Virus record (IMG/VR): IMGVR_UViG_3300025138_000201
Coordinates: 1 to 31,233 of that record
Source of the DNA: a virus
Reading direction: 5' to 3' (one strand)
Length of the DNA: 31,233 nt
The notes under the pieces are model-generated. The model had not been told where the DNA came from. It searched no databases and saw only the letters and a program-made list of their open reading frames with translations. Positions 15,490-23,488 of this stretch are shown piece by piece. How positions within the stretch are numbered: position 1 is the stretch's first letter; every line of letters begins with the position of its first letter. Both the position numbers and the translations under genes were made by a program.

Positions 15490-16641
15490 TTATTTAGTGA
15501 ATCCTATATTAATTTCTATCATTCTAGCTACTGCTTTTGGTTGTAGTTTTAAAGTAATTTGTAGTTTAGAAGAAGCCAAAACATCTTGCTTTGGGTCAAT
15601 CAAAACTTCATACTTAGATAACTCTTCATCAAAAATCATTGAATCTAATGCTTGTGAACAAAGCACTTCAAACTTCGCTATTGATGGCGCTGTTAACTGC
15701 CCATCTATTTGTTCAAGCGGAGACATCAACTCAGGTAATACTACATTCCTAGTATTAAGAATTGCCTTGTGAATTGTTCTTACATTTTCAATCGTAGAAT
15801 AATCAGATGTAGCTATATCAGATGTTAGAGAATCAGTAAAGTAACTACCACCTATTCCAGTGTATTTTCTCGCTATCAAATAACCTTTGTCTTTAAGATT
15901 ACCCAATGCTGTATCAGTTAAATTCTTAGTCAATTCACCAGTACAAAGTGCAGGTGATTCTAATTCTATTCCATTTGAAATATTGAATTTCTTAATCCAT
16001 CCAATACATTCTGAAACTTTTGCAGAACTCAAAATACCTAGTGATAATCCTACACTTGGAATTGATTTACTTAGACTTGTAAAAAGTGTAAGTCCAACAC
16101 CGCTACCTGATTGAACAAATACAGGTGTTACATAAGGCGCGGAAACTAATGCAGTGGGAATAGTTGTATAGTCCAACGCTGTATAGTCAGCACCGTAAAG
16201 AATTGAAACAGGTTTAAATTGATTATAAAGTTCTGTTGCAACACTATTTAAAGTTGTTATTTGTGCAACATCAAAAACCAAAGCATCAGCAAAGACACCG
16301 ACTAACTTTACTTCACTATTTGAAAAGTTTACAACTGTTGTTACTTCTTCAAAATCATAAGCTGCTACTGGTACATCTGCAATTAAGATGTATAATTTTT
16401 GTTCACTATTACCACGGAAAAATTCATCTACTTGGTAATGTATCAAAGGAAATGATGCTGCAATTATTCCCAATTCTTCGGCTTGTCCTAGTGAAAAAAC
16501 CGCTTTGATATTATCAGTTGTAGAAAATCCACTAGGTAATGTATCATTGTAAAAAACTAATGCACTAATTCCATCATTTGAAATATTTTGTTTACCAAGC
16601 CCATTTGTTGATTTATTAAATTTTAATTCATTTAAAGGCAT
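15490..16641 (-). CDS. Contractile tail sheath protein, DUF2586 type
   Basis: 383 aa. The order MPLNELKFNKSTNGLGKQNISNDGISALVFY, a middle domain with an ATP-free alpha/beta insertion, and the C-terminal VRTIHKAILNTRNVVLPELMSPLEQ ... LQPKAVARMIEINIGF fits DUF2586, a Bacteroidetes sheath family. It polymerises around the tube and contracts on infection, which defines this virion as myovirus-like. It starts 92 bp after the capsid stop; a terminator lies between. Confidence 0.85.
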   Translation of the reverse strand: MPLNELKFNKSTNGLGKQNISNDGISALVFYNDTLPSGFSTTDNIKAVFSLGQAEELGIIAASFPLIHYQVDEFFRGNSEQKLYILIADVPVAAYDFEEVTTVVNFSNSEVKLVGVFADALVFDVAQITTLNSVATELYNQFKPVSILYGADYTALDYTTIPTALVSAPYVTPVFVQSGSGVGLTLFTSLSKSIPSVGLSLGILSSAKVSECIGWIKKFNISNGIELESPALCTGELTKNLTDTALGNLKDKGYLIARKYTGIGGSYFTDSLTSDIATSDYSTIENVRTIHKAILNTRNVVLPELMSPLEQIDGQLTAPSIAKFEVLCSQALDSMIFDEELSKYEVLIDPKQDVLASSKLQITLKLQPKAVARMIEINIGFTK

Positions 16642-16674
16642 ATTTTTATATTATTTTTATATCTATTTTTTTGT

Positions 16675-16708
16675 AAAAAAGCCAACCAAAATTTCTCTGA
16701 TTGGCTTT
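16675..16708 (-). terminator. Terminator after major capsid gene
   Basis: AAAGCCAA/TTGGCTTT stem with a T6 run on the minus strand, 26 bp after the capsid stop. It would isolate the abundant capsid transcript. Confidence 0.8.
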
Positions 16709-16733
16709 ATTTAAGTATCTATTTAAAGTGATT

Positions 16734-17678
16734 TTAGACTGCTTGTCTTAGAACTACTACACCTCTATTATCTGTTCTAAGTCTTGAAAAGCCAGCCCAT
16801 ACGATAGCTGAAAAGATTGAACCGTAGTAACTAGGGTCATTCTCGTTATACATCACATCAGGAGTTTTTACAGCTTTTGCAACAAATGCAGGATGCCAAG
16901 CAACGCAAACTAAATGGTCGGTTGCAGCACCAGTATCACCATATGCTTTCAATGTTCCACCTGCTGATACTACACCTACATGATTTCTAATCATGATATC
17001 AAAACCAAATAGTCTTGCTATCATACCAGTCTCCAAAGTGTTTTTAGAAAACTCAGTATAACTAGCATTTAGTAAATCTGAATCAGACAATAGTTGATAA
17101 AACATGTCTACATTCATCATTAATTTTCTTCCGCTTTGTGGTACATTTTGTTTATCTAATTCCCTAGCCATTGACTTTATATCGTCAATTGAAACAGCTT
17201 TTCTGTTACCAGTTGCAGAAGGCGCAAGTGCCTCAGGAGAATCTAGACCAGTTGTAGTAATTGGAGTCAATCCGTTACAGTAAGCAAACAATGCTTCATT
17301 GCCGATAGTCTCAGTCAACGAATCAAAAGCTTCACCCATTATTGACCTTCGTTTATCGTAATTGATTTGAAAGTCTTCTAGATTGCTTACTAATACTGGA
17401 TTAGTTGAATATTGATTTGTAGTATAAATCAAATCTAAATCCGTTCTTTGGTCAACAACCGCAGGCAATACAACCCTATCTTTTGTTGCACCTATAATTG
17501 AACCTGCTTGTGGTACGTGTACTGTTTGGTTTACTACATAACCATCATGATTTGTTACATTTGCTAAGAAACTAGCATTCATTTTTAGGTTTTCTTGAAT
17601 ATCTGATATCCATAATTCTTTATTTAATCCCATTCTAAATTTTATATTTTTTTCTATTTTTGTGGTAGAATATTTCAT
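16734..17678 (-). CDS. Major capsid protein, HK97 fold
   Basis: Forms the icosahedral shell. The sequence has LNKELWISDIQENL, a typical N-terminus of Bacteroidetes and P22-like coat proteins, then SIIGATKDRVVLPAVVDQRTDLDLIYTTNQYSTNP and a C-terminal SRLRTDNRGVVVLRQ. The longest reading is 314 aa from ATG at 17678; the family usually begins at MxLNKE, so ATG at 17633 (residue 16) is more likely, giving 299 aa. Promoter module E lies just upstream and a terminator follows, so this gene is probably expressed from a dedicated transcript. Confidence 0.88.
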   Translation of the reverse strand: MKYSTTKIEKNIKFRMGLNKELWISDIQENLKMNASFLANVTNHDGYVVNQTVHVPQAGSIIGATKDRVVLPAVVDQRTDLDLIYTTNQYSTNPVLVSNLEDFQINYDKRRSIMGEAFDSLTETIGNEALFAYCNGLTPITTTGLDSPEALAPSATGNRKAVSIDDIKSMARELDKQNVPQSGRKLMMNVDMFYQLLSDSDLLNASYTEFSKNTLETGMIARLFGFDIMIRNHVGVVSAGGTLKAYGDTGAATDHLVCVAWHPAFVAKAVKTPDVMYNENDPSYYGSIFSAIVWAGFSRLRTDNRGVVVLRQAV

Positions 17679-17685
17679 CCTACAA

Positions 17686-17714
17686 CTCTATAAACAGAAA
17701 TCTAAAATTTGTTT
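17686..17714 (-). promoter_or_regulatory. Late-promoter module E (before capsid gene)
   Basis: AAACAAA then TTTATAGAG at 20-base phase. It falls between the protease terminator and the capsid start. Confidence 0.55.
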
Positions 17715-17731
17715 ATTTGGGAATTAGACAT

Positions 17732-17756
17732 AAAAAAAGCCCGTATTTCTACGGGC
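17732..17756 (-). terminator. Terminator after protease-scaffold gene
   Basis: Minus strand GCCCGTA-GAAA-TACGGGC followed by T7. GC-rich and very clear in this AT-rich DNA. Confidence 0.9.
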
Positions 17757-17805
17757 ATTTACAACACTTCTAAGGAAGGTAAAATAGTATAATAAGCGTT
17801 GTTAC

Positions 17806-18954
17806 TTAGGAAGGATAAACACCATATTCATCAAAATATAATTGATTATAATATTCTTTATTATTCTTGTAAATGTTTTCTACTTCATCACTATTTTCTT
17901 TTTCCATCTGTCTTAGAGAAACAGGTTTTTTATTTGATACTTCTGAAATACTATCAACTAATCCCATAACATCAACACCTTTTTGATTTACTATAATAGC
18001 ATCCAAAGCTTTAACACCTCCATCAAAATCAATGCTTAAAAAATTCTTCCATGTATCTTTAATATCATCTGAAATCTTTCCATCATTTACCGCTGATTCT
18101 ATAACCTTATCTTCTTTATCAGAAACTTCTTTATTCATTTTATCAGTAGCTTCTTTCTCTAATTCTTCAATTCTTTTAGCTAATTCCTGATTCTGTCTTT
18201 TTAAGATATCTAATTCTGATTCTTCTTCTTCAACAACCTCTTCTTCATCTTTAACAGATTCATCTTCATTCACTATTTCTTTAATAGTTTCATCAATAAC
18301 TTCTTCTTTTGTTTCAATTGTTTCTTCAACAATCACTTCATCTTTAATTTCACTCTTATTATCCATTAGATTAATATTTATTTTTTGATAGATATTTAAA
18401 ATATCTTCGTACCCGTATTCATTAATATTTTCAATTATTCTTTCTTTTACTTCAATCTCTTCATCAATAAAACCTGCATCTTTCGCTTCATCAGAAGTAT
18501 AAAATGTTTCTTTCTTCATCAACTCATTTAATGAGATTTCTGTAATATTTGTTCTATTCTTAAATATATTTATTAGCGTATGATTGAATTTATCATTGAT
18601 TGTAGTAGAACCACCAGTTGCTGAATGAATCATAAATAGACCCATTTTAGACATCTTTATAACATCACCTGTCATTGCAATTACACCTGCCATTGAAGCG
18701 GCTAGACCTGCAATTATAGTCGTAACAATTACATCTTTATCTTTATCTAGTATTGCATCAACAATATCATAACCTGATACAATACTACCACCACCCGAAT
18801 TGATTCTAATTTCAATATCTTTAATATTATTCTTTACTAAGCTTCTAAATTCGTTTGCAAAGATGATTCCATCAGTATCTTTTCCAATGATACCTTTAAT
18901 ATACATTGTAGCTGAATCATCATTATTTATTGTAGTATACCTATATTCATTCAT
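17806..18954 (-). CDS. Head maturation protease (ClpP type) fused to scaffold
   Basis: Cleaves the scaffold and itself during head assembly. The N-terminal 170 residues are ClpP-like: IRINSGGGSIVSGYDIVDAI (49-68), nucleophile S87 in GLAASMAG, H110 in MGLFMIHS, and D164 in GFIDE as the likely third residue. Residues about 200-280 are a strongly acidic coiled coil (VEEEESELDILKRQNQELAKRIEELEKE), the scaffold. M197 (ATG ending at 18366) could start scaffold alone, as in Mu I/Z. ATG at 18954 lies two bases after promoter module F. 382 aa. Confidence 0.85.
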   Translation of the reverse strand: MNEYRYTTINNDDSATMYIKGIIGKDTDGIIFANEFRSLVKNNIKDIEIRINSGGGSIVSGYDIVDAILDKDKDVIVTTIIAGLAASMAGVIAMTGDVIKMSKMGLFMIHSATGGSTTINDKFNHTLINIFKNRTNITEISLNELMKKETFYTSDEAKDAGFIDEEIEVKERIIENINEYGYEDILNIYQKININLMDNKSEIKDEVIVEETIETKEEVIDETIKEIVNEDESVKDEEEVVEEEESELDILKRQNQELAKRIEELEKEATDKMNKEVSDKEDKVIESAVNDGKISDDIKDTWKNFLSIDFDGGVKALDAIIVNQKGVDVMGLVDSISEVSNKKPVSLRQMEKENSDEVENIYKNNKEYYNQLYFDEYGVYPS

Positions 18955-18956
18955 AT

Positions 18957-18986
18957 CTATTTAAAGACATTTATGAATATTTGTTT
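18957..18986 (-). promoter_or_regulatory. Late-promoter module F (before protease gene)
   Basis: AAACAAA-N14-TTTAAATAG, 21-base phase. It overlaps the last bases of the fibre gene, and the protease ATG follows by two bases. Confidence 0.5.
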
Positions 18987-19851
18987 ATAGTACGTGGGAG
19001 AATGTAATATAACCCCTGTTAGATATTGGTTCATCAAATTTAGTTGAAGAACCAATATAAGTTAGAATCAATTGTGTAGATGATATATTAGAATACCATT
19101 GAACAATAAAATCGTTATGATTAAATAGTACGCTACCATCATCAGTATAAATGGTAATATTTAGTCCTCTTATTTTATTTTTATCAACACTTGTATTGAT
19201 AGTAATTTCATAAAAAGTATTAGCCATTGGACTAAATGAACCAATATTAACAGTCTTATGATATAGGGTAGAAGCTTGATTTTGTAGCGTTGTAATATCG
19301 CTTTCAATTGCTACAATATCGCTTTCCGAGTTAGCTATTTTTACACTATTAGATGTTACATCAGCTTGAATTGTTGTTACATCAGCTTGAATTGTTGTTA
19401 CATCACCTTCTATTGTTGTTATATCAGCTTCAACATTTTGTGTAATAACATCCTTCATCGTATTTGGTTGTGTAACACCGTTAAATAAAATAGTACCACC
19501 AACACCAGTAGATGTATCAGCAATTGCACTGATATCATTAATGACATCCTTTGTAAAACCATCTGCAAAAACACGTGATTCAGTCACAGTATTTTTTTGT
19601 ATATAGGCAGGATATACACCCAAATAACCATTAAATTTTAAGACTTCACCATCAATATAAACATAACCAGAAGTGATAAAGATATCGTCAGCCACTATTG
19701 AAAATTGACATCCATTGATGACAAAATTACTACCAATACCTTCACAAATTGCTTCAATTCCATTCAATGATTCATCTTGTATCATCAAAAAATCTTCATT
19801 CGTAATTGGTATTCCACCAGTTGGCAAAGGATTAATAAACTTTCTACTCAT
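18985..19851 (-). CDS. Tail fibre-like protein with coiled-coil stalk
   Basis: 288 aa. The N-terminal 95 residues (LPTGGIPITNEDFLMIQDESLNGIEAI onward) look like the particle-binding end of Bacteroidetes fibres. A run of heptads (TTIQADVTTIQADV, about 145-195) predicts a trimeric coiled coil, and a beta-rich head follows. The DNA under the stalk has near-exact 21-bp tandem repeats (about 19358-19435) that can slip by whole heptads. Likely host-receptor binding or a spacer for a receptor-binding domain. It is adjacent to the gpI-position gene, as fibres usually are. Confidence 0.75.
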   Translation of the reverse strand: MSRKFINPLPTGGIPITNEDFLMIQDESLNGIEAICEGIGSNFVINGCQFSIVADDIFITSGYVYIDGEVLKFNGYLGVYPAYIQKNTVTESRVFADGFTKDVINDISAIADTSTGVGGTILFNGVTQPNTMKDVITQNVEADITTIEGDVTTIQADVTTIQADVTSNSVKIANSESDIVAIESDITTLQNQASTLYHKTVNIGSFSPMANTFYEITINTSVDKNKIRGLNITIYTDDGSVLFNHNDFIVQWYSNISSTQLILTYIGSSTKFDEPISNRGYITFSHVL

Positions 19852-19871
19852 TTCATATTATAATTTTTTAT

Positions 19872-20357
19872 TTAGAAGGAAATCATTTCGAAATTTCTAT
19901 CCACTCTTCTATATTGATTTACTGTTGATTCAATTAAATCTTTTATAGATTCTAATTGAATCGGGTAATACACCTTAAAATCAAATTCCTGTATATACTC
20001 CACCTCATTATGAAAATAAATTGCCATCGCTTCTACCTCATTGTGAAAATAAATTGATTTATTTTCTACTTCATTAAAGAAGTAATAGATAATTAAATCC
20101 TCAATACCTCCATCTACGTATATATCACTATATAATCTAAATGGATTATGTAGGTCATTTAAAAGCTTTGTAAATAAGACCACTTGTGAATTCCATTTAG
20201 CATTTCTTTCTGTTTCCTTGTAAAATGTAGTAACCAAATAATCATTCAAACTTTGTAATGGACTAACTAATATTTTCAAAAAAGACACAAGTTTAAACAC
20301 TCGCTTATGAGGTGGTAATAAGTTTTGTGTAATATTTATAAAGTTTAATTTTCTCAT
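19872..20357 (-). CDS. Probable baseplate protein in the gpI position
   Basis: 161 aa. No clear motif, but it directly follows the gpJ-like gene (ATGA overlap) and precedes the fibre gene, the place of the P2/Mu gpI-type wedge protein. The middle has three 11-residue tandem units (YFFNEVENKSI, YFHNEVEAMAI, YFHNEVEYIQE; DNA 19986-20084), an unusual internal expansion. Function is inferred from context only. Confidence 0.6.
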   Translation of the reverse strand: MRKLNFINITQNLLPPHKRVFKLVSFLKILVSPLQSLNDYLVTTFYKETERNAKWNSQVVLFTKLLNDLHNPFRLYSDIYVDGGIEDLIIYYFFNEVENKSIYFHNEVEAMAIYFHNEVEYIQEFDFKVYYPIQLESIKDLIESTVNQYRRVDRNFEMISF

Positions 20358-21184
20358 AAAACAAATGGTATCATATTTAATGTATCTTCAATCTTAAAAG
20401 TATCTGTATCCTCGGTAACTACATACCCTGACTGTGTTTCATACTTTCGTTCCACAATTTGTGAACTTGTTACTAATTGACTAGACTCACGTGTTTTAAG
20501 AGTAGTAAAATCAACATCTCTTACACCTTCTGCTGATTGTATTGCATTTTCAATTTGTGATTTATAAATACTACCGCTAAAATCTAAATTTTGAAAATAC
20601 TCGTTAATCTTCTCAATGATAGAAGCTTTTACAATATCGGGAAGTATGGACGTATCATAATATATATCCGCTATAATTTGAACCCTATCAGCATCAAAAG
20701 AACTTACTAACAGTTTACTACCAGCCATTTTAATCTCATTCAAGTAACCTTTTAAACCATTTATTTCATCCAAATTCAATTTTTCCAGAGTATTATCTAT
20801 ACCATCTTTTGCCACTTTTATAAGTACATTTCTATTGATTGTATTTTCCTTAATAGAACATCTAGAAATTATCTGTGAAGTGTCATCTATTGTTTCATAA
20901 ACTATTACATCATCAATAATAGATAGTGTGCTACCATATTGAAATTCTAAAACTTTCTTCTGTAACCATCTAGCAGTTCCCACTGTTGATGAATCAATTA
21001 TCTCTTCTAAATCAACTTTAAATAATTCCCATGTTCTTTCATGGAAATGTGTAGCAACTGCGATAACGTATGAAAAGAGTCTATATATAGCAGTTTGAGA
21101 AGAAGAGTTTAAATTTATAAGTCCATCTTCTGCATTCTTAGCATCTAATATTTGTGTGTGAATTTCTTGAACCGAACGTGCCAT
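20354..21184 (-). CDS. Baseplate J-like protein
   Basis: 276 aa. The segment RVQIIADIYYDTSIL ... FQNLDFSGSIYKSQIENAIQSAEGVRDVDF near 168-230 matches the conserved C-terminal half of gpJ/gp47 wedge proteins. The N-terminus (SVQEIHTQILDAKNAEDGLINLNSSSQ) is typical of the reduced Bacteroidetes form. It builds the baseplate periphery. Promoter module G lies 20 bp upstream of its ATG, and its stop overlaps the next start (ATGA). Confidence 0.75.
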   Translation of the reverse strand: MARSVQEIHTQILDAKNAEDGLINLNSSSQTAIYRLFSYVIAVATHFHERTWELFKVDLEEIIDSSTVGTARWLQKKVLEFQYGSTLSIIDDVIVYETIDDTSQIISRCSIKENTINRNVLIKVAKDGIDNTLEKLNLDEINGLKGYLNEIKMAGSKLLVSSFDADRVQIIADIYYDTSILPDIVKASIIEKINEYFQNLDFSGSIYKSQIENAIQSAEGVRDVDFTTLKTRESSQLVTSSQIVERKYETQSGYVVTEDTDTFKIEDTLNMIPFVL

Positions 21185-21201
21185 AAATAAGTATTTTATT
21201 A

Positions 21202-21232
21202 CTTATATAAAGCAGTATATAAATCTGTGTTT
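21202..21232 (-). promoter_or_regulatory. Late-promoter module G (before gpJ-like gene)
   Basis: AAACACA-N14-TTTATATAAG, 21-base phase, 20 bp from the ATG. It overlaps the stop codon of the gp37-like gene. Confidence 0.6.
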
Positions 21233-21692
21233 ATTCTGTTTCGGTTGTTAAATCTAAGTCTAATAATATATCATCACCTGCATCTTTATCCACAACGTAA
21301 TCAACAAAATGCAATTCAAATGTTAGAATTGAAACGATTACATTATCATAATCTGAATCAACTTCTTGACTTACTTTTAAAAGAGGTTCAAAATTGATTC
21401 CATCAGAATATTTATCAAGTAAATTATTTACCTCTTCTTCTAAATCATAAAGCTTTTCACCATCATCAAAATCTTCTGTAACAATATGAATGTTCAAATC
21501 TGCTATTCCTTTGTGATATTTAACCGACCTAAAAGTATATTCTATATTAGAAATCTCAATCAATATAGAAGGTAAATAAAGTGTTGATTTACCAGTTGAA
21601 AGCCTAGATACTTGATTGTTATATCTCCTTATATCATTAACATTAATATTAGTGGATATCAATGATTTTATACTGGTAAATACTTCTTTCAT
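21231..21692 (-). CDS. Neck/tail-terminator-like protein (Mu gp37 position)
   Basis: 153 aa with an alpha/beta pattern (LYLPSILIEISNIEYTFRS, ADLNIHIVTEDFDDG) and an acidic C-terminus (DDILLDLDLTTETE). The shape and the position directly after the gpG-like gene, with an ATGA overlap, suit a DUF1834/gp37-like tail terminator. Motif support is weak, so the function is mostly contextual. Confidence 0.6.
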   Translation of the reverse strand: MKEVFTSIKSLISTNINVNDIRRYNNQVSRLSTGKSTLYLPSILIEISNIEYTFRSVKYHKGIADLNIHIVTEDFDDGEKLYDLEEEVNNLLDKYSDGINFEPLLKVSQEVDSDYDNVIVSILTFELHFVDYVVDKDAGDDILLDLDLTTETE

Positions 21693-22093
21693 AACTTAAA
21701 TAAACTATCTATTTTTTCTTCTATAATATTTTCAATTTGTTTATCAAGTTTAACCGATTCATAAAACATTTCTCTTTTGTCAATTGTAGTAGTACCTTCT
21801 TGATGATAAATTGCATAATCAGAATCCATTCTTATCTTAACTTTTGAAGAAGAAGATGCCTTTACTTTCATACTATCCCTCATCGTACCAGACTTAACTA
21901 ATATCTTTGTATTATACTTACCCTTTCTTTCTTTCCATTTCTGAAAACCACTCTTTTCTGTACCTTCTTTCTTGAATTGTAGTCTAAAAAATAAAAGAGT
22001 ATGTTGACCCATATCTTTTGTCAACTTCTTTTTGAAGCTTCTATTGAGTTTGCTAATTAGTCCATCAAATTTAAATTTATTCTTCTGTATCAC
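21689..22093 (-). CDS. Virion morphogenesis protein, Mu gpG / P2 gpS type
   Basis: 134 aa, a tail completion or head-tail joining protein. The motif FQKWKERKGKYNTKILVKSGTMRDSMKV ... YAIYHQEGT is characteristic of the gpG/gpS family. The first start is GTG at 22093, with an overlapping out-of-frame ATG. Promoter module H ends two bases upstream, so a transcript from it would begin inside the listed start. A shorter product starting at M28 is possible. It follows the inserted HNH gene. Confidence 0.8.
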   Translation of the reverse strand: MIQKNKFKFDGLISKLNRSFKKKLTKDMGQHTLLFFRLQFKKEGTEKSGFQKWKERKGKYNTKILVKSGTMRDSMKVKASSSSKVKIRMDSDYAIYHQEGTTTIDKREMFYESVKLDKQIENIIEEKIDSLFKL

Positions 22094-22095
22094 AT

Positions 22096-22125
22096 ATTTA
22101 TAAAGACTAAGTATGTGATTTGTTT
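22096..22125 (-). promoter_or_regulatory. Late-promoter module H (before gpG-like gene)
   Basis: AAACAAA-N14-TTTATAAAT, 21-base phase. The AAAC end overlaps the HNH gene stop codon. Confidence 0.55.
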
Positions 22126-22624
22126 AATTGAAATTAAATGGTTCTAAACCAATCTCAATTAACTTCTTATCATATGTATGGGCTGCTTCTACTTCATCTT
22201 TATAGCATCCCAAATGTAATTGGCTACCTTTAATTGTTATTTGTACTTGCCACTTTCCGTTCCGTACATTCCAACAAACACCCTTGTATATACTGGAAGA
22301 TTTTTTATCTGAATTATTGTATATTCTTTTTATCTCTTTAACTATCTCTATATTCTCAACACTATTGTTTGTCTTAACCAAATCTCTATGTTTTACTAAT
22401 CTATTATCACCGTCTATTTTGTGACTTAAAAAAGTATTCGCTACCAGTTGATGAATATAAAAGGACTTCTTTCTTCCATTTTTATTCAATGTGAAAACAT
22501 AATAATCAAAGAGTGTTACATGTATTTTACAAGCTTCAATAACACCTTTCTTGAATACTCTAAGATTACCTAAATTTGATATTTCATAATTTTCAAACTC
22601 TTTAATTTCTTTCCATACTTCCAT
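22124..22624 (-). CDS. NUMOD4-HNH-AP2 homing endonuclease
   Basis: Free-standing mobile endonuclease, 166 aa. Residues 4-23 (WKEIKEFENYEISNLGNLRV) are NUMOD4. The HNH core has H58 (YIHQLVANTFL), H79 (VKHRD) and N86/N87/N91 (TNNSVENIEIV). Residues about 110-160 are an AP2 DNA-binding domain (IYKGVCWNVRNGKWQVQITIKGSQLHLG, EAAHTYD). It separates the Mu F-like and G-like genes, which are normally neighbours, and fits exactly into the gap. Such enzymes cut intron-free or gene-free alleles and copy themselves across. All key residues are present. Confidence 0.9.
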   Translation of the reverse strand: MEVWKEIKEFENYEISNLGNLRVFKKGVIEACKIHVTLFDYYVFTLNKNGRKKSFYIHQLVANTFLSHKIDGDNRLVKHRDLVKTNNSVENIEIVKEIKRIYNNSDKKSSSIYKGVCWNVRNGKWQVQITIKGSQLHLGCYKDEVEAAHTYDKKLIEIGLEPFNFN

Positions 22625-22655
22625 ATAATATATATCATCTGAAAATCAAAAAGTT

Positions 22656-23438
22656 TTACCACCGCTTCTTTTCTTTTGCCGAAACTTCCGCATATTCATT
22701 TAATAGTTTTTGTGTTTCGGTTGGTATATCTTTAAAGTAATTATGATTTTCTCCAAATATTTTCTGTTCTTTCCCTGCATTAAAATTGAACTTAGAAGAA
22801 TATGTTTCAATATTTTTTTTCTTAGTTATACCAATCTTTTCAGCTTGCTTTTTAGTTAATTGTCTAACTGTGCATCTACAATTAAAACCGTTCACAGGAA
22901 AATTTGTATTCCAAAATGAATGAGATACAGGTAAGACTAAACCGTTAAATTCTTGATGTTCTTGTCTAACCTTATTATCATCCCTTGTAATATATTGTAG
23001 ATATGGATAACGCTTCTTCTGCCTGTCAATCTTATTCCAATAAGCTGTTAATTTAGCTTGTTCGGTGACTGTATTAAATTCAGCTTTCAACCAATTTCTA
23101 TTATAATTAACAGAAATTTTTAAAGCTGCTTTTTCAAATTCTTTGTAGGCTATTATCTTACCATTCTTAGTAAGTAGTGAAGCAATTTCTTTTTGTTCAT
23201 TATGATTCTTAAATAGAGAAAATATATTAACATTCTTCTGTAATGCAAATAGAACTTCTTTATCATTTGAATACTTTTGAATGAAATTCTTTTTCAAATT
23301 CTTATTCAAATAATCAAATGTTTTTACTACTAATTCATCGTTAAAAAGTTCAACCGTCTTACCTTTTAAATCATAAATATTTTTGTACCACCTTTTCAAT
23401 GAAGAAATTTTTGAAGAAAAGAAATCAGCATTTACCAT
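22656..23438 (-). CDS. Head morphogenesis protein, Mu gpF-like
   Basis: 260 aa, minor capsid/ejection-type protein near the portal. The signature is RYPYLQYITRDDNKVRQEHQEFNGLVLPV ... FPVNGFNCRCTVRQL (about 162-212), which matches Phage_Mu_F. The reading frame stays open upstream of ATG 23438 towards the portal stop, but no ATG, GTG or TTG is available there. Follows the portal gene, as in Mu. Confidence 0.9.
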   Translation of the reverse strand: MVNADFFSSKISSLKRWYKNIYDLKGKTVELFNDELVVKTFDYLNKNLKKNFIQKYSNDKEVLFALQKNVNIFSLFKNHNEQKEIASLLTKNGKIIAYKEFEKAALKISVNYNRNWLKAEFNTVTEQAKLTAYWNKIDRQKKRYPYLQYITRDDNKVRQEHQEFNGLVLPVSHSFWNTNFPVNGFNCRCTVRQLTKKQAEKIGITKKKNIETYSSKFNFNAGKEQKIFGENHNYFKDIPTETQKLLNEYAEVSAKEKKRW

Positions 23439-23488
23439 TTCTTCCGTTACATGTCCACCGCTACATGTATAAACTTTATTCTCAGTGG

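Noticed and set aside
19358-19435. Short tandem repeats as a CRISPR array
   Set aside because: They have no spacers, are 21 bp and in frame, and encode coiled-coil heptads.
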